DNA of 34,908 nucleotides from an uncultured Pelagibacteraceae bacterium (GCA_902515355.1 CABXUA010000009.1:1-34908); one strand, 5' to 3'. Numbered from the stretch's first letter, positions 19,574-28,901 are shown. Program-made: numbers and translations. Notes: generated by a model not told the origin, from the letters alone.

Positions 19574-21157
19574 TCATCTTAGATCTTTACAATCTTTAAT
19601 CTTTAATCTTACAAGTTCAGGTCTTATTATTTCTTTTTTAAAACAATCTTGGGATAAATAATGAGTAACATATCTACTAATTTGATCTTCTCTTACCGGA
19701 AAGCCGTAGAATAGGTAAATGTTTCTAATTTCTTTGTTTTTTAGTCTGTTAATGAACATTTTTCTGTAAATACCATAATATTTATTATTTTTATCTGGAA
19801 AACTAATTGGGTCAAAGGTTCGACTAGTCGAATTAAGATTTTTTTCAATAATCGTGTCTAAAAATAAATAATTTGTTATCAGCATTATATTATTTCCATC
19901 GTTTTCAAAGGTTTTTATGCCAAATTTGATAAGGTTTATCTCTTGAATAGGATCTTTAAAGTTTGGCGATATCCAATTTAAATTTTTTAACCTATTATCA
20001 ATAAACTGTGCTGGGACAGATTTATTAAAATTTATATTTTTTAGTTCATGAAATTTCCTATCTTCATTAAATCTTAAGTGGTATTTGCTAGTAACAAAAA
20101 CATTCAAAAGAATAATTATAGAAAAAATTATGTTTTTATTTTTTATAGATAATTTATTTAAAAAATATATCCCAAAAATAAAATTTAAAGGTATTAGGAA
20201 AAAAATAAAAGTTTGATTTTTTGTTAAAATTTGATGAAAAATTAATGATATTGAGAATAAAAAAATAATAAGCAAAATATAAAAATTATCATTTCTAAAA
20301 AAATCTGTTCTTTTTTTTAAACATTCTATAAAAAAATAAATAAATGGGATAAATGAAAGTAATATAAATTTAAAATGATTTGCTAACCCAAAAATATTTG
20401 GTCCAAGATTTATATATCTTTCAGATCCAATAGACAGGGGAAAAAGTATATACTGTTTAAAAAATAAAGAAATTTCTATACTTTGTAATATAAAAAATAT
20501 TGCTAAAATTAAAAGAAAAGATATTGATCCAAAAAAGGGGTAGATCACGAACTTCATATTTTTTTTTATGAAAGCGCATAAAATTAATACAAAAGAAATA
20601 CAAATAATAATATAAGCTGCAGGCACTTGTTTTGATAAAAATGCAAAGCCGAAAATGTAAGGCAAAAAGAAGCAATAAATCAAATTTTTTTTTAGCGCCA
20701 AAATAAAAAAGTAAATTCCAATCAAAGATAAAAAAGTTGAATGATGATCTAGAAAAGGAGTCCCACTAGATGGATAAGCGAGAATTCCAATAAAAATACA
20801 AAAAACAAAAGTAATATGTTTGTTTACATCTAATAATCTAAAAATGTAAAAAGTGAAAATGGAGATTATTGAATTCATTAATGATGAATGGATTAAGTAA
20901 CTTTGCCAATCACTATTAAAAACTTTAAAAAAAAGTGCTTGTAAATAATCTATGAAAATTCCATGAACTATAAAAAAATCTCTTACTGGTAATTCATTAT
21001 TAAGTATTCTAAAACTAGAGTCAAAATGTAAGAAAGTGTCTAGAGGAAAAACTCCTTTGTTTGCGTAATAAAAATTAATATAATAACTTATAAAAAAAAT
21101 TAAAAATAAATAAAAATTTTCTAAAAAACTATTATTTTTAATTTTATAATTAGCCAT
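19574..21157 (-). CDS. GT-C type membrane glycosyltransferase (ArnT/PMT-like)
   Basis: 527 aa with about ten or eleven hydrophobic helices up to roughly residue 365 and a polar C-terminal region of about 150 aa. The first periplasmic loop carries PLD (38-40) followed by D46, and RILNNELPVRDFF (50-62), the pattern seen after helix 1 in GT-C enzymes that take sugars from polyprenyl-phosphate carriers. I therefore call it a candidate transferase acting on the outer face of the inner membrane. The specific family is not certain; a polytopic glycan protein of another kind remains possible. It starts directly after the aminotransferase gene with no spacer. Composition is extreme (F, I, L, N, K), and no homopolymer exceeds nine nt. 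Confidence 0.62.
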   Translation of the reverse strand: MANYKIKNNSFLENFYLFLIFFISYYINFYYANKGVFPLDTFLHFDSSFRILNNELPVRDFFIVHGIFIDYLQALFFKVFNSDWQSYLIHSSLMNSIISIFTFYIFRLLDVNKHITFVFCIFIGILAYPSSGTPFLDHHSTFLSLIGIYFFILALKKNLIYCFFLPYIFGFAFLSKQVPAAYIIICISFVLILCAFIKKNMKFVIYPFFGSISFLLILAIFFILQSIEISLFFKQYILFPLSIGSERYINLGPNIFGLANHFKFILLSFIPFIYFFIECLKKRTDFFRNDNFYILLIIFLFSISLIFHQILTKNQTFIFFLIPLNFIFGIYFLNKLSIKNKNIIFSIIILLNVFVTSKYHLRFNEDRKFHELKNINFNKSVPAQFIDNRLKNLNWISPNFKDPIQEINLIKFGIKTFENDGNNIMLITNYLFLDTIIEKNLNSTSRTFDPISFPDKNNKYYGIYRKMFINRLKNKEIRNIYLFYGFPVREDQISRYVTHYLSQDCFKKEIIRPELVRLKIKDCKDLR

Positions 21158-22411
21158 TTAATTTTTATACGTATAAAATTTGGCAATCTTTTTAACAATG
21201 TAAGTCATATACTCTTCTGTTATTTTATGATGATTAGGCAAACATATTATATTTTTTTCAAATCTTTCTGCATTTTTAGATTTATTTGTACCATTTTTAA
21301 AAATCTTAGCGCAATTTTTATAATGTATCATTTTTGTTTCAATTCCATCTTTGAGTAAAAATTTGTTTAATTTATCCTTATTTTTTACAATTATTGGAAA
21401 ATCATTAAAATTTTGAAAATTATAGTCTTTAATTGGAAAAATAAAAATTTGCTTAATTTTCTCTTTTTTAAAAAGCTTACTATATAAAATATTTTTTCTT
21501 TTTCTAATCTCATGATTGTTATTCCTAGAAACTCTGTCAATTAATTGAAGATAAACCATTTTTTTCGACAAATTAGAAATTCTAGAAAAATAAAAGCTTG
21601 GAAACTTTTCTTTTTTAAATTTTAAGCTAGGGTATAATAATTTAAGTAAAATTAAATTATTATTTAAGTGAGCATACCTAACTATTTTTAAAAAGAATAA
21701 TTCATAAAAGATTTTTACAGAAAGAGACTTCAAAATAAAATATATCATGCTTTGATTAAATAAAAGTTTTTTTGGAAATTTATTAAATTTCCTAAATTCT
21801 TGATTGGAAAATTCTAAAAATTTATAGTCGTTAGTTGCTACCCCTCCACCATAAAGAGCAGAAATATTTTTCATTATATTAAAACTGTTAAGCGAATAGT
21901 CGCCAATACTCCCTGCGTAAAATTTTTTATTATTTTTTATTGAGTAATTATCAAAATATATTGCGTTATCTTCTATAAGCAATATTTTCTTTTTCTTGCA
22001 CAATTTTTTTAATATGAAAGAATCTTTGCTGGAATTGAACATGTTTGTAAGAACAATACCAAGTGTTTTTTTATTAATTTTTTTGTTTAATTCTTTGATT
22101 AAAAAAAAACCATTTTTTTTATCTATCTCAGAAAATTTAATCTTATAATTCAAGTTTTTTGCAACATTAACCATTTCAGCTAAATTATAAGGATAAAATA
22201 TTATTTCATTCTTAGATGGATGCCTTTTTTTAAGAAATTTTAAAAGCAACATAAAACCAACTCTTAATTGACTAGTTAAAATAAAATATTTTTTTTTTGT
22301 ATTTTTTTTTAATATATTTTGAATTGCTATGCTTATATTTTTTTTTGATAAAAAGAACGAAATAATATAATTTTTAATCTTAAGATAAATGTTTATTCTG
22401 AAAAAACTCAT
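21158..22411 (-). CDS. DegT/DnrJ/EryC1/StrS family PLP aminotransferase-like protein
   Basis: 417 aa, fold type I PLP enzyme. LIEDNA (145-150) aligns with the family [IL]EDxA motif whose Asp (D148) contacts the PLP ring nitrogen. GSIGDYSLNSFNIMKNISAL aligns with SxGDxxxxSFxxxKxx, putting the Schiff-base lysine at K181, followed by GGGVATND. The tail ICLPNHHKITEEYMTYIV matches the family LPxHxxLT end. Family members usually transaminate keto-sugar nucleotides. The N-terminal 45 residues are unusually basic and hydrophobic. The sequence is strongly diverged, so the substrate is unknown. It overlaps the GMC gene by 4 nt (ATGA) and abuts the GT-C gene. Confidence 0.75.
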   Translation of the reverse strand: MSFFRINIYLKIKNYIISFFLSKKNISIAIQNILKKNTKKKYFILTSQLRVGFMLLLKFLKKRHPSKNEIIFYPYNLAEMVNVAKNLNYKIKFSEIDKKNGFFLIKELNKKINKKTLGIVLTNMFNSSKDSFILKKLCKKKKILLIEDNAIYFDNYSIKNNKKFYAGSIGDYSLNSFNIMKNISALYGGGVATNDYKFLEFSNQEFRKFNKFPKKLLFNQSMIYFILKSLSVKIFYELFFLKIVRYAHLNNNLILLKLLYPSLKFKKEKFPSFYFSRISNLSKKMVYLQLIDRVSRNNNHEIRKRKNILYSKLFKKEKIKQIFIFPIKDYNFQNFNDFPIIVKNKDKLNKFLLKDGIETKMIHYKNCAKIFKNGTNKSKNAERFEKNIICLPNHHKITEEYMTYIVKKIAKFYTYKN

Positions 22412-23865
22412 TTAGATAATTTTTTTCCTATCCTTCTTGCATTAGCTATTATAACCCCGAGGGGATATTTATTTTTTTTGAAATCAATCACTGACCCATC
22501 TACAATATAAATATTTTTATTATTTCGAAGTTGACACTCTTGGTTAACTGAAAGTCTACTTTTTACTTTTTTACATTCCATAGGTATAGTTCCAAAGTAA
22601 TGGTAATCAGCACCTACACCTGGGAAAAAATTTCTAAAAATTGGAAAAATTTTATTTTGAGATAATAAAAATTTAAAAATTTTTAATTGTTTTTCCTTTA
22701 AAATTTCGAGGGTGGGTTTTTCTCTAGAATAAACCTTAAATATTTTTCTTTTATTGTCCTTGCGTATATATAGATTGCTAAAACTTGAGTCTAAAAGTAC
22801 GTTGGAGAAAATTAATCTGTCTTTTACAAGATTTATAATAAATTTTAAGGGATATAACAGCCAATTAAGTTCTATTATTGAGTTTGTTATTAATTTATTA
22901 CCTGGGCGGAAATCAGCGGAAAAACTATTTTTTTTTGATCTACTTTTAATTTGAAATAATGAGGGTGTAAATGTAAGTGGACTTTTAATTTTTTCTTTAG
23001 AAAAAAAAACTGAAATTAATCTTGGATGATGTTTAATTTTTACTTCATTGTTAATATTTAAAAACTCCATTATAATTTTTGTCGTAGCTACAGTTCCACT
23101 TCCAAAAATTACTTTGTTGGCTAAAAAATTCTTAGTGTAATTATTTTTATCTTTGCACAAAATATTGATTTTGTTTTTGTTTTTAAAAATTTTCTCTACA
23201 TAACAATTATGAAATTTAATATCTTTATTCTTTAAATATCTTTTAAAAAAAACACTTGAGGTTAACTTATTTTCCTTTTCATTAATATCGCTTAAACTAA
23301 TTTTTTTTTTTATTTTTTTTTTCTTATGAATAAAAGCTAAAATTGGTTTATTTAAGTAATAATCAGATTTTTTTAATTTATTTAAAAACGAAATTTTATA
23401 AGGTATCTCATAATCATTATCATATTTAAATTTTTTACCTAATGTAATTTTTCCAATGAGTTTATTTTTTTTCAAAAATTCAAAAAAAGCTTTTTTTATA
23501 TCCTCAGCTGTTTTTTTTTTTAAATATGAAATATCTTCACTAATTTCTGAGTCCAATTGTAATCCCCAATAATTAGAAAGTCCGCCAAACTCAAGGCTTC
23601 CTAGTAATTTACAATTTTGGTCTATAGAAAATTTATTAGAAAAATAGTAATTTTTTGCTTTTGTAAAACTTTTTCCCATCTGAGTTGGTAAAAATTTAAT
23701 TGCATGATTGTTTCTCTCTTCGCTCTTGGACAAGTCTAAAGAAAAATCAGGCGATATAACATGAATTTTTCTTTTTTTTGATAAGTAAGCTTCAATAAAA
23801 TTCAGGCTTGCTAAACCGCTTCCAATAACTACTACATCAAGTCTTTCCGTTTCTATTGCTGACAT
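22408..23865 (-). CDS. GMC-type FAD oxidoreductase
   Basis: 485 aa. The N-terminal FAD-binding site DVVVIGSGLASLNFIEAYL has GSG at 15-17, and LEFGGLSNYWG resembles the GMC GGxSxxW segment. The C-terminus has the GMC pattern YHYFGTIPM with H422, IYIVDGSV (D456) and then YPLGVIIANARRIG. The second catalytic position, Asn or His before Pro in known GMC enzymes, is Tyr467 here. It probably oxidises an alcohol, likely of a sugar in this context. The gene begins 6 nt after mdh and overlaps the DegT gene by ATGA, suggesting sequential use of the two proteins. Three A tracts of 10-11 nt lie inside it (23301-23311, 23313-23322, 23511-23521). Confidence 0.74.
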   Translation of the reverse strand: MSAIETERLDVVVIGSGLASLNFIEAYLSKKRKIHVISPDFSLDLSKSEERNNHAIKFLPTQMGKSFTKAKNYYFSNKFSIDQNCKLLGSLEFGGLSNYWGLQLDSEISEDISYLKKKTAEDIKKAFFEFLKKNKLIGKITLGKKFKYDNDYEIPYKISFLNKLKKSDYYLNKPILAFIHKKKKIKKKISLSDINEKENKLTSSVFFKRYLKNKDIKFHNCYVEKIFKNKNKINILCKDKNNYTKNFLANKVIFGSGTVATTKIIMEFLNINNEVKIKHHPRLISVFFSKEKIKSPLTFTPSLFQIKSRSKKNSFSADFRPGNKLITNSIIELNWLLYPLKFIINLVKDRLIFSNVLLDSSFSNLYIRKDNKRKIFKVYSREKPTLEILKEKQLKIFKFLLSQNKIFPIFRNFFPGVGADYHYFGTIPMECKKVKSRLSVNQECQLRNNKNIYIVDGSVIDFKKNKYPLGVIIANARRIGKKLSK

Positions 23866-23871
23866 CTAGAA

Positions 23872-24828
23872 TTATAAGTTTTTATCGATTTTTTTGGCAG
23901 CTAGAAAAAGTTCTCTTACTGCATGAATTGATTTATCAAATTGTTTTTTTTCCAATTCTGACAATCTTAATTCTATAACTTTTTCCACTCCATTTTTTCC
24001 TATTTGTACTGGAACCCCGGCATATAAATCTTTTACTCCATACTCTCCATTTAAATATGTAGCACACGGAAGATGTTTTTTTAAATCTTTCAAATAGCTC
24101 TCTGCCATTTCTACGCCTGAGGCCGCAGGAGCATAAAAAGCTGAGCCTTTTTCCAAATATTTTACTATTTCTGCTCCACCTTTTTTTGTTCTTTCTATTA
24201 TTTCATCTATTTTCTCTTTTTTAATTTTTCCACTCTTAACGAATTCAGCAAGCGGTTTTTCATCAATGAATGTTTTGTCAATCATGGCAACCATGGTATC
24301 GCCGTGACCTCCAAGTACTAAAGATTTAATACTAGAAACTGGAACTTTGATCTCTTGGGACAAAAAGTATTTGAATCTAGAAGAATCTAAAATTCCTGCC
24401 ATGCCCACTACCTTATTTTTTGGAAGTCCTGAATATTTTTGTAGAGCCATAACAATAACATCTAATGGATTTGTTATGCATATTACAAAGGCGTCTGGAG
24501 AACTCTTTTTTATGCCGTTGGCTACATCTTTAATAATTTTGAGATTTATACCTAATAAATCATCTCTGCTCATACCAGGTTTTCTAGGAACTCCAGCAGT
24601 TATTATTATGACGTCAGAATTTTTTGTATCCTCGTAATTGCTAGTTCCGATCAAATTTACATTAAAACCATCAATAGGAGAAGACTGAGCAATATCCAAT
24701 GCTTTGCCTTTTGCAAACCCTTCAACTACATCAAATAAGACTACGTCGCCTAATTCTTTAATTGCGATTAGGTGTGCCAATGTTCCTCCAATTTGACCGG
24801 CTCCAATTAAACTTATTTTTTTATTCAT
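23872..24828 (-). CDS. mdh: Malate dehydrogenase (Mdh)
   Basis: 318 aa, LDH-like malate dehydrogenase of the alphaproteobacterial type. It interconverts malate and oxaloacetate with NAD. The Rossmann motif GAGQIGG is at 9-15, and D33 fits an NAD-specific site. The substrate loop is [10 protein letters not shown] with R82 and R88; D148, R151 and the proton-relay H175 in LGGHGD are all present. Arg82 at the specificity position supports malate over lactate. It lies 6 nt from mmsA upstream and 6 nt from the GMC gene downstream, so the cassette may be transcribed with it. Confidence 0.96.
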   Translation of the reverse strand: MNKKISLIGAGQIGGTLAHLIAIKELGDVVLFDVVEGFAKGKALDIAQSSPIDGFNVNLIGTSNYEDTKNSDVIIITAGVPRKPGMSRDDLLGINLKIIKDVANGIKKSSPDAFVICITNPLDVIVMALQKYSGLPKNKVVGMAGILDSSRFKYFLSQEIKVPVSSIKSLVLGGHGDTMVAMIDKTFIDEKPLAEFVKSGKIKKEKIDEIIERTKKGGAEIVKYLEKGSAFYAPAASGVEMAESYLKDLKKHLPCATYLNGEYGVKDLYAGVPVQIGKNGVEKVIELRLSELEKKQFDKSIHAVRELFLAAKKIDKNL

Positions 24829-24834
24829 AATTCG

Positions 24835-26328
24835 TTATTTCATTGTAGGCATCGTAAATTCTGGATCTGATCTTACACCAGATGGCCAACGTGATGTCAT
24901 TGTTTTTAGTTTGGTATAAAATCTTACTCCTTCTGGTCCGTGCATATGCTGGTCTCCGAATAAAGATCTTTTCCAACCTCCAAAGCTATGAAATGCTACT
25001 GGTACTGGTATAGGTATATTTACACCTATCATTCCAATTTTTGCCTTGCTCGTAAAAGTTCTCGCAGAATCGCCGTCTCTGGTAAAAATACTTGCCCCAT
25101 TTCCAAACTCATGATTATTAACCAGTTCTAGTGCATCATCAAATTTTTTAACTCTTATTACAGATAAGACTGGTCCAAATATTTCCTCTTTATAAATTTT
25201 CATATCTTTTTTAACATGATCAAACAAACACCCGCCCATATAATATCCTTTTTCATACCCTTGAAGTTTAAGTTTTCTGCCGTCAACAACAAGTTTGGCT
25301 CCCTCTTTTACTCCAAGATCTACATATCCTTTTACTTTGTCTAAATGCTCTTTTGTAACTAAAGGTCCCATTTCAGATTTTTTATCCATACCAGGCCCAA
25401 CCTTTAGAGACTCTACTTTTTTACTTAAACTATTTACGAGTTTATCCCCTATATCTCCAACAGCTACTGCAACTGATTGTGCCATACATCTTTCCCCTGC
25501 TGATCCATATGCTGCGCCCATTAAACCGTTAACTGTTTGTTTCAAATCGCAATCTGGCATTACTACGCAGTGATTCTTTGCTCCCCCTAGTGCTTGAACT
25601 CTTTTTTCATTTTTTGCGCAGTTTTCATATATATATTTAGCTATCGGTGTGGATCCAACAAAACTCACTGCCATGATATCCTTGTTTTTAATAATCTCGT
25701 CTACAACCTCTTTATCTCCGTTAATAATATTTAGAACACCTTTAGGTAAGCCAGCCTCTAGGAAGAGTTCAGCTAATTTAATTGAACACGATGGGTCTTT
25801 TTCAGATGGTTTTAAAATAAAAGTATTTCCACAAGCAATGGACATTGGAAACATCCACATCGGAACCATAGCTGGAAAGTTGAATGGAGTGATACCTGCA
25901 CAAAGTCCTAAAGGTTGTCTAATTGACCAACTATCTACATCTGTGCCAACATTTTCAGTAAATTCGCCTTTTAGCATTTGAGGAATTCCACAAGCATATT
26001 CTACTACTTCCAAACCTCTGAGTAACGAACCTTTGGCATCCTCAAAAACTTTTCCATGTTCTGAAACAATAATTTTTGTTAATTCATCTGCATTTTTCTC
26101 TATTAGTTCTTTGAACTTAAACATTATTCTTGCTCTTTGAATTGGTGGTTTATTAGACCACAACTCGAATGCTTTTTTTCCGGAATCGACAGCTTTGCTT
26201 AAATCATCAGAGTTTCCTAAACGAAGTTCTCCGCTCTGCTCTCCAGTTGCAGGGTTATAAACTTTTCCAATTTTTTTTGAAGTGCCAGAAAACTTTTGCC
26301 CATCCACAAAATGTTCAATTGTTTTCAT
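24835..26328 (-). CDS. mmsA: CoA-acylating methylmalonate-semialdehyde dehydrogenase (MmsA)
   Basis: 497 aa aldehyde dehydrogenase family enzyme that converts methylmalonate or malonate semialdehyde to propionyl-CoA or acetyl-CoA with NAD. The nucleophile is C281 in GSAGERCMAQ. The general-base Glu of ordinary aldehyde dehydrogenases is replaced by Asn252 in GGAKNH, the diagnostic feature of the CoA-acylating MMSDH group. TPFNFPAMVPMWMFP and the C-terminal PVPVAFHSFGGWKRSLFGD match MmsA closely. It would serve valine, inositol, beta-alanine or thymine breakdown. It sits between sdhB (24 nt upstream) and mdh (6 nt downstream), inside the TCA run. Confidence 0.93.
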   Translation of the reverse strand: MKTIEHFVDGQKFSGTSKKIGKVYNPATGEQSGELRLGNSDDLSKAVDSGKKAFELWSNKPPIQRARIMFKFKELIEKNADELTKIIVSEHGKVFEDAKGSLLRGLEVVEYACGIPQMLKGEFTENVGTDVDSWSIRQPLGLCAGITPFNFPAMVPMWMFPMSIACGNTFILKPSEKDPSCSIKLAELFLEAGLPKGVLNIINGDKEVVDEIIKNKDIMAVSFVGSTPIAKYIYENCAKNEKRVQALGGAKNHCVVMPDCDLKQTVNGLMGAAYGSAGERCMAQSVAVAVGDIGDKLVNSLSKKVESLKVGPGMDKKSEMGPLVTKEHLDKVKGYVDLGVKEGAKLVVDGRKLKLQGYEKGYYMGGCLFDHVKKDMKIYKEEIFGPVLSVIRVKKFDDALELVNNHEFGNGASIFTRDGDSARTFTSKAKIGMIGVNIPIPVPVAFHSFGGWKRSLFGDQHMHGPEGVRFYTKLKTMTSRWPSGVRSDPEFTMPTMK

Positions 26329-26352
26329 TCTTTTTACTGATTAAATAAGCTT

Positions 26353-27126
26353 TTAAGTTGTTGCAAGCATTTTTTTTATAGAAGCTATAGCTTTTGCAGG
26401 GTTTAACCCTTTAGGACAAGAGTTAGTACAGTTCATAATCGTATGGCACCTATAGAGCTTAAGTTCATCGGCAACTTTCTTTAGCCTTTCTTTTTTATCT
26501 TCATCTCTACTATCTTCTATCCATCTATAGGCTTGCAATAAAACAGCAGGACCTAAATATTTATCGCCATTCCACCAATAACTTGGGCAAGAGGTAGAAC
26601 AGCAAGCGCACATTATACATTCGTAAAGTCCGTCTAGTTTTTCTCTTTCTTTTTTTGACTGAAGATTTTCTTTATTATCATCTTTTTTTGAAGTTTTTAG
26701 CCAAGGCTCAACTGATTCATATTGCTTATATAAAGTAGTAAGATCACCAATTAAATCTTTAACAACTTTTAAGTGTGGCAAAGGATAAATGTTTAAATCT
26801 CCTTTTATCTCTTCGTGAGGTTTAGTACATGCTAACCCATTTTTACCATTCATATTCATTGCACATGAGCCACATACTCCGTGAGCACAAGATCTTCTGT
26901 AAGCTAAAGATGGGTCGATTTCATTTTTTATTTTATTTAGTACATCTAATACTTTTGATTGACAATTTTTCATATCTACTTCGTACGTGTCAATTCTTGG
27001 ATTTCCTCCTACAGAAGGATCCCATCTATATACATTTACTTTTTTTAATTGTTTCGAACCGGTTTTATCCTTGTAAAGTTTACCTTTCACTACTTTTGAA
27101 TTTTTAGGTAAACTTATTTGCACCAT
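26353..27126 (-). CDS. sdhB: Succinate dehydrogenase iron-sulfur subunit (SdhB)
   Basis: 257 aa electron-transfer subunit of complex II. The [2Fe-2S] ligands are C80, C85, C88 and C100 ([12 protein letters not shown]). The [4Fe-4S] and [3Fe-4S] ligands lie in [14 protein letters not shown] (C170, C173, C176, C180) and in the [14 protein letters not shown] block (C227, C233, C237). The PSYWWN segment keeps the tryptophan near the quinone site. The ATG overlaps the sdhA stop by one base. The iron-sulfur chain looks fully functional, in contrast to the altered heme ligands of SdhC and SdhD. Confidence 0.97.
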   Translation of the reverse strand: MVQISLPKNSKVVKGKLYKDKTGSKQLKKVNVYRWDPSVGGNPRIDTYEVDMKNCQSKVLDVLNKIKNEIDPSLAYRRSCAHGVCGSCAMNMNGKNGLACTKPHEEIKGDLNIYPLPHLKVVKDLIGDLTTLYKQYESVEPWLKTSKKDDNKENLQSKKEREKLDGLYECIMCACCSTSCPSYWWNGDKYLGPAVLLQAYRWIEDSRDEDKKERLKKVADELKLYRCHTIMNCTNSCPKGLNPAKAIASIKKMLATT

Positions 27127-28901
27127 TAGTAAATCCTCTCCTTTGGAGGAAAATATTGTACATCATTTGTTAATGTAGATCTATGAACTGGTCTGTACTC
27201 TATTCTTGATTTTTTACCATTACACCAGGATAAAGTGTGTTGCATAAATTTTTTATCATCTCTATTTGGAAAATCTTCCCTTGCATGAGCTCCTCTGCTT
27301 TCTTTACGATGATAGGCAGAGTCCATAGTAGTAATAGCTTGTCTTATTAAGTTATCAAATTCTAAAGTTTCAACTAAATCTGTATTAAATACTAATGATT
27401 TGTCTTTTACAGAAATTGACTCAATACCATCAAAAGGTTTTCGTATCTCGTTTAGTCCTTCCTTTAAGGTTTTTTCAGTCCTAAACACTGCACATTTAGA
27501 TTGCATTGTTTTTTGCATAGAAAGTCTTAGATCAGCAGTTTTATTACTTCCATTTCCATTTCTAAGATTATCAAATCTATCTAAACATTTGTCTGTTTCG
27601 CTATTAGATATTTCTTCATGAGGTTTGTTAGGTTTAATAAGTTCTGCTGCTCTTTTCGCAGCTGCTTTTCCAAAAACCACTAAATCAATTAAGGAATTTG
27701 ATCCAAGTCTATTTGCTCCATGAACTGAAACACAGGCTGCTTCACCGATAGCCATAAGACCTGGAACAGTTTTCTCAGATCCATTCATAGTTATTACTTC
27801 TGCTTTATAATTTGTAGGTATTCCTCCCATGTTATAATGAACGGTTGGAACAACAGGAATTGGTTCTTTGGTTACGTCGACGTTAGCAAATAATTTTGAT
27901 GATTCTGAAATACCAGGTAGTCTTTCCTCAATGATTTTAGGATCTAAATGGTCTAAATGAAGATGAACATGATCTTTTTCCTTTCCTACTCCTCTGCCTT
28001 CATTAATTTCTATCGCAATTGATCTACTCACAACATCTCTGGAAGCCAAATCTTTTGCTTTAGGAGCATATCTTTCCATAAATCTCTCACCTTTGGAATT
28101 AAGTAAATATCCTCCCTCGCCTCTCACTCCTTCTGATATTAAAGTACCGTGACCGTAAATACCAGTTGGATGAAATTGAACAAATTCCATATCCTGTAAA
28201 GGCAAACCAGCTCTCAAAACCATCGCATTTCCATCTCCAGTACAAGTATGCGCCGAGGTCGCTGAATAATAAATTTTTCCATAACCGCCCGTTGCAATGA
28301 TAGTAATATGAGATCTAAATCTATGAATTGTTCCATCGTTTAAATTCCAAGCTACTATTCCTTTGCACTCACCATTTTTCATTAAAAGATCTAAGGCAAA
28401 ATATTCTATAAAAAATTCTGTATTGTGTTTTAGAGCTTGTCCATACAAAGTATGGAGGATTGCATGGCCGGTTCTGTCTGCAGCAGCACAAGTTCTTTGA
28501 ACGGGCTCATTTCCATAATTTTTTGTCATTCCTCCAAAAGGCCTTTGGTAAATTTTACCATCTTCTGTTCTGCTGAAAGGTACTCCATATTTCTCTAATT
28601 CTAAAACGGCTCGTGGTGCCTCTTTACATAAATACTCTATACAATCTTGGTCACCTAACCAATCCGATCCTTTGACTGTATCGTACATGTGCCAACGCCA
28701 GTCATCTTCTCCCATATTGCCTAGAGCAGCTGAAATTCCTCCTTGGGCAGCGGAAGTATGACTTCTAGTTGGAAATACTTTTGAAACACAAGCAGTTCTT
28801 AAGCCTGCTTCGCTTAGACCGACTGCAGCTCTAAGCCCCGAACCTCCTGCTCCAAGAACTACTACGTCGTATTCATGGTCTATAATTTTATATGCGCTCA
28901 T
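27126..28901 (-). CDS. sdhA: Succinate dehydrogenase flavoprotein (SdhA)
   Basis: 591 aa catalytic subunit that oxidises succinate to fumarate with covalently bound FAD. The FAD site GAGGSG is at 17-22, and the flavinylated histidine is H48 in [32 protein letters not shown], the ASRDVVSRS segment with the active-site arginine, and [18 protein letters not shown] are intact. Length is normal. It overlaps sdhD by 4 nt (ATGA) and sdhB by 1 nt, so the four sdh genes form one translationally coupled unit. Confidence 0.98.
   Translation of the reverse strand: MSAYKIIDHEYDVVVLGAGGSGLRAAVGLSEAGLRTACVSKVFPTRSHTSAAQGGISAALGNMGEDDWRWHMYDTVKGSDWLGDQDCIEYLCKEAPRAVLELEKYGVPFSRTEDGKIYQRPFGGMTKNYGNEPVQRTCAAADRTGHAILHTLYGQALKHNTEFFIEYFALDLLMKNGECKGIVAWNLNDGTIHRFRSHITIIATGGYGKIYYSATSAHTCTGDGNAMVLRAGLPLQDMEFVQFHPTGIYGHGTLISEGVRGEGGYLLNSKGERFMERYAPKAKDLASRDVVSRSIAIEINEGRGVGKEKDHVHLHLDHLDPKIIEERLPGISESSKLFANVDVTKEPIPVVPTVHYNMGGIPTNYKAEVITMNGSEKTVPGLMAIGEAACVSVHGANRLGSNSLIDLVVFGKAAAKRAAELIKPNKPHEEISNSETDKCLDRFDNLRNGNGSNKTADLRLSMQKTMQSKCAVFRTEKTLKEGLNEIRKPFDGIESISVKDKSLVFNTDLVETLEFDNLIRQAITTMDSAYHRKESRGAHAREDFPNRDDKKFMQHTLSWCNGKKSRIEYRPVHRSTLTNDVQYFPPKERIY

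Larger units (their letters stand above)
18055..23865. other. Accessory surface-glycan cassette inserted between mdh and sucC
   Basis: Five genes: GT2 (+), then on the - strand GMC oxidoreductase, DegT aminotransferase, GT-C-like transferase and GNAT in transcription order. They separate mdh from sucC, which are neighbours in many alphaproteobacteria. The four - strand genes are tightly packed (4-nt overlap, 0-nt and 16-nt gaps) and begin 6 nt after mdh. Proteins are extreme in K, I, N and F. Seven homopolymer tracts of 10-11 nt occur here. I find no integrase, tRNA, terminal repeat or transposase at either edge. Confidence 0.7.

Noticed and set aside
23866-23871. Attachment site or target duplication at the mdh edge of the cassette
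   Set aside because: The 6-nt gap has no match at the sucC edge, and there is no tRNA, integrase or terminal repeat, so no mobile-element signature can be claimed.
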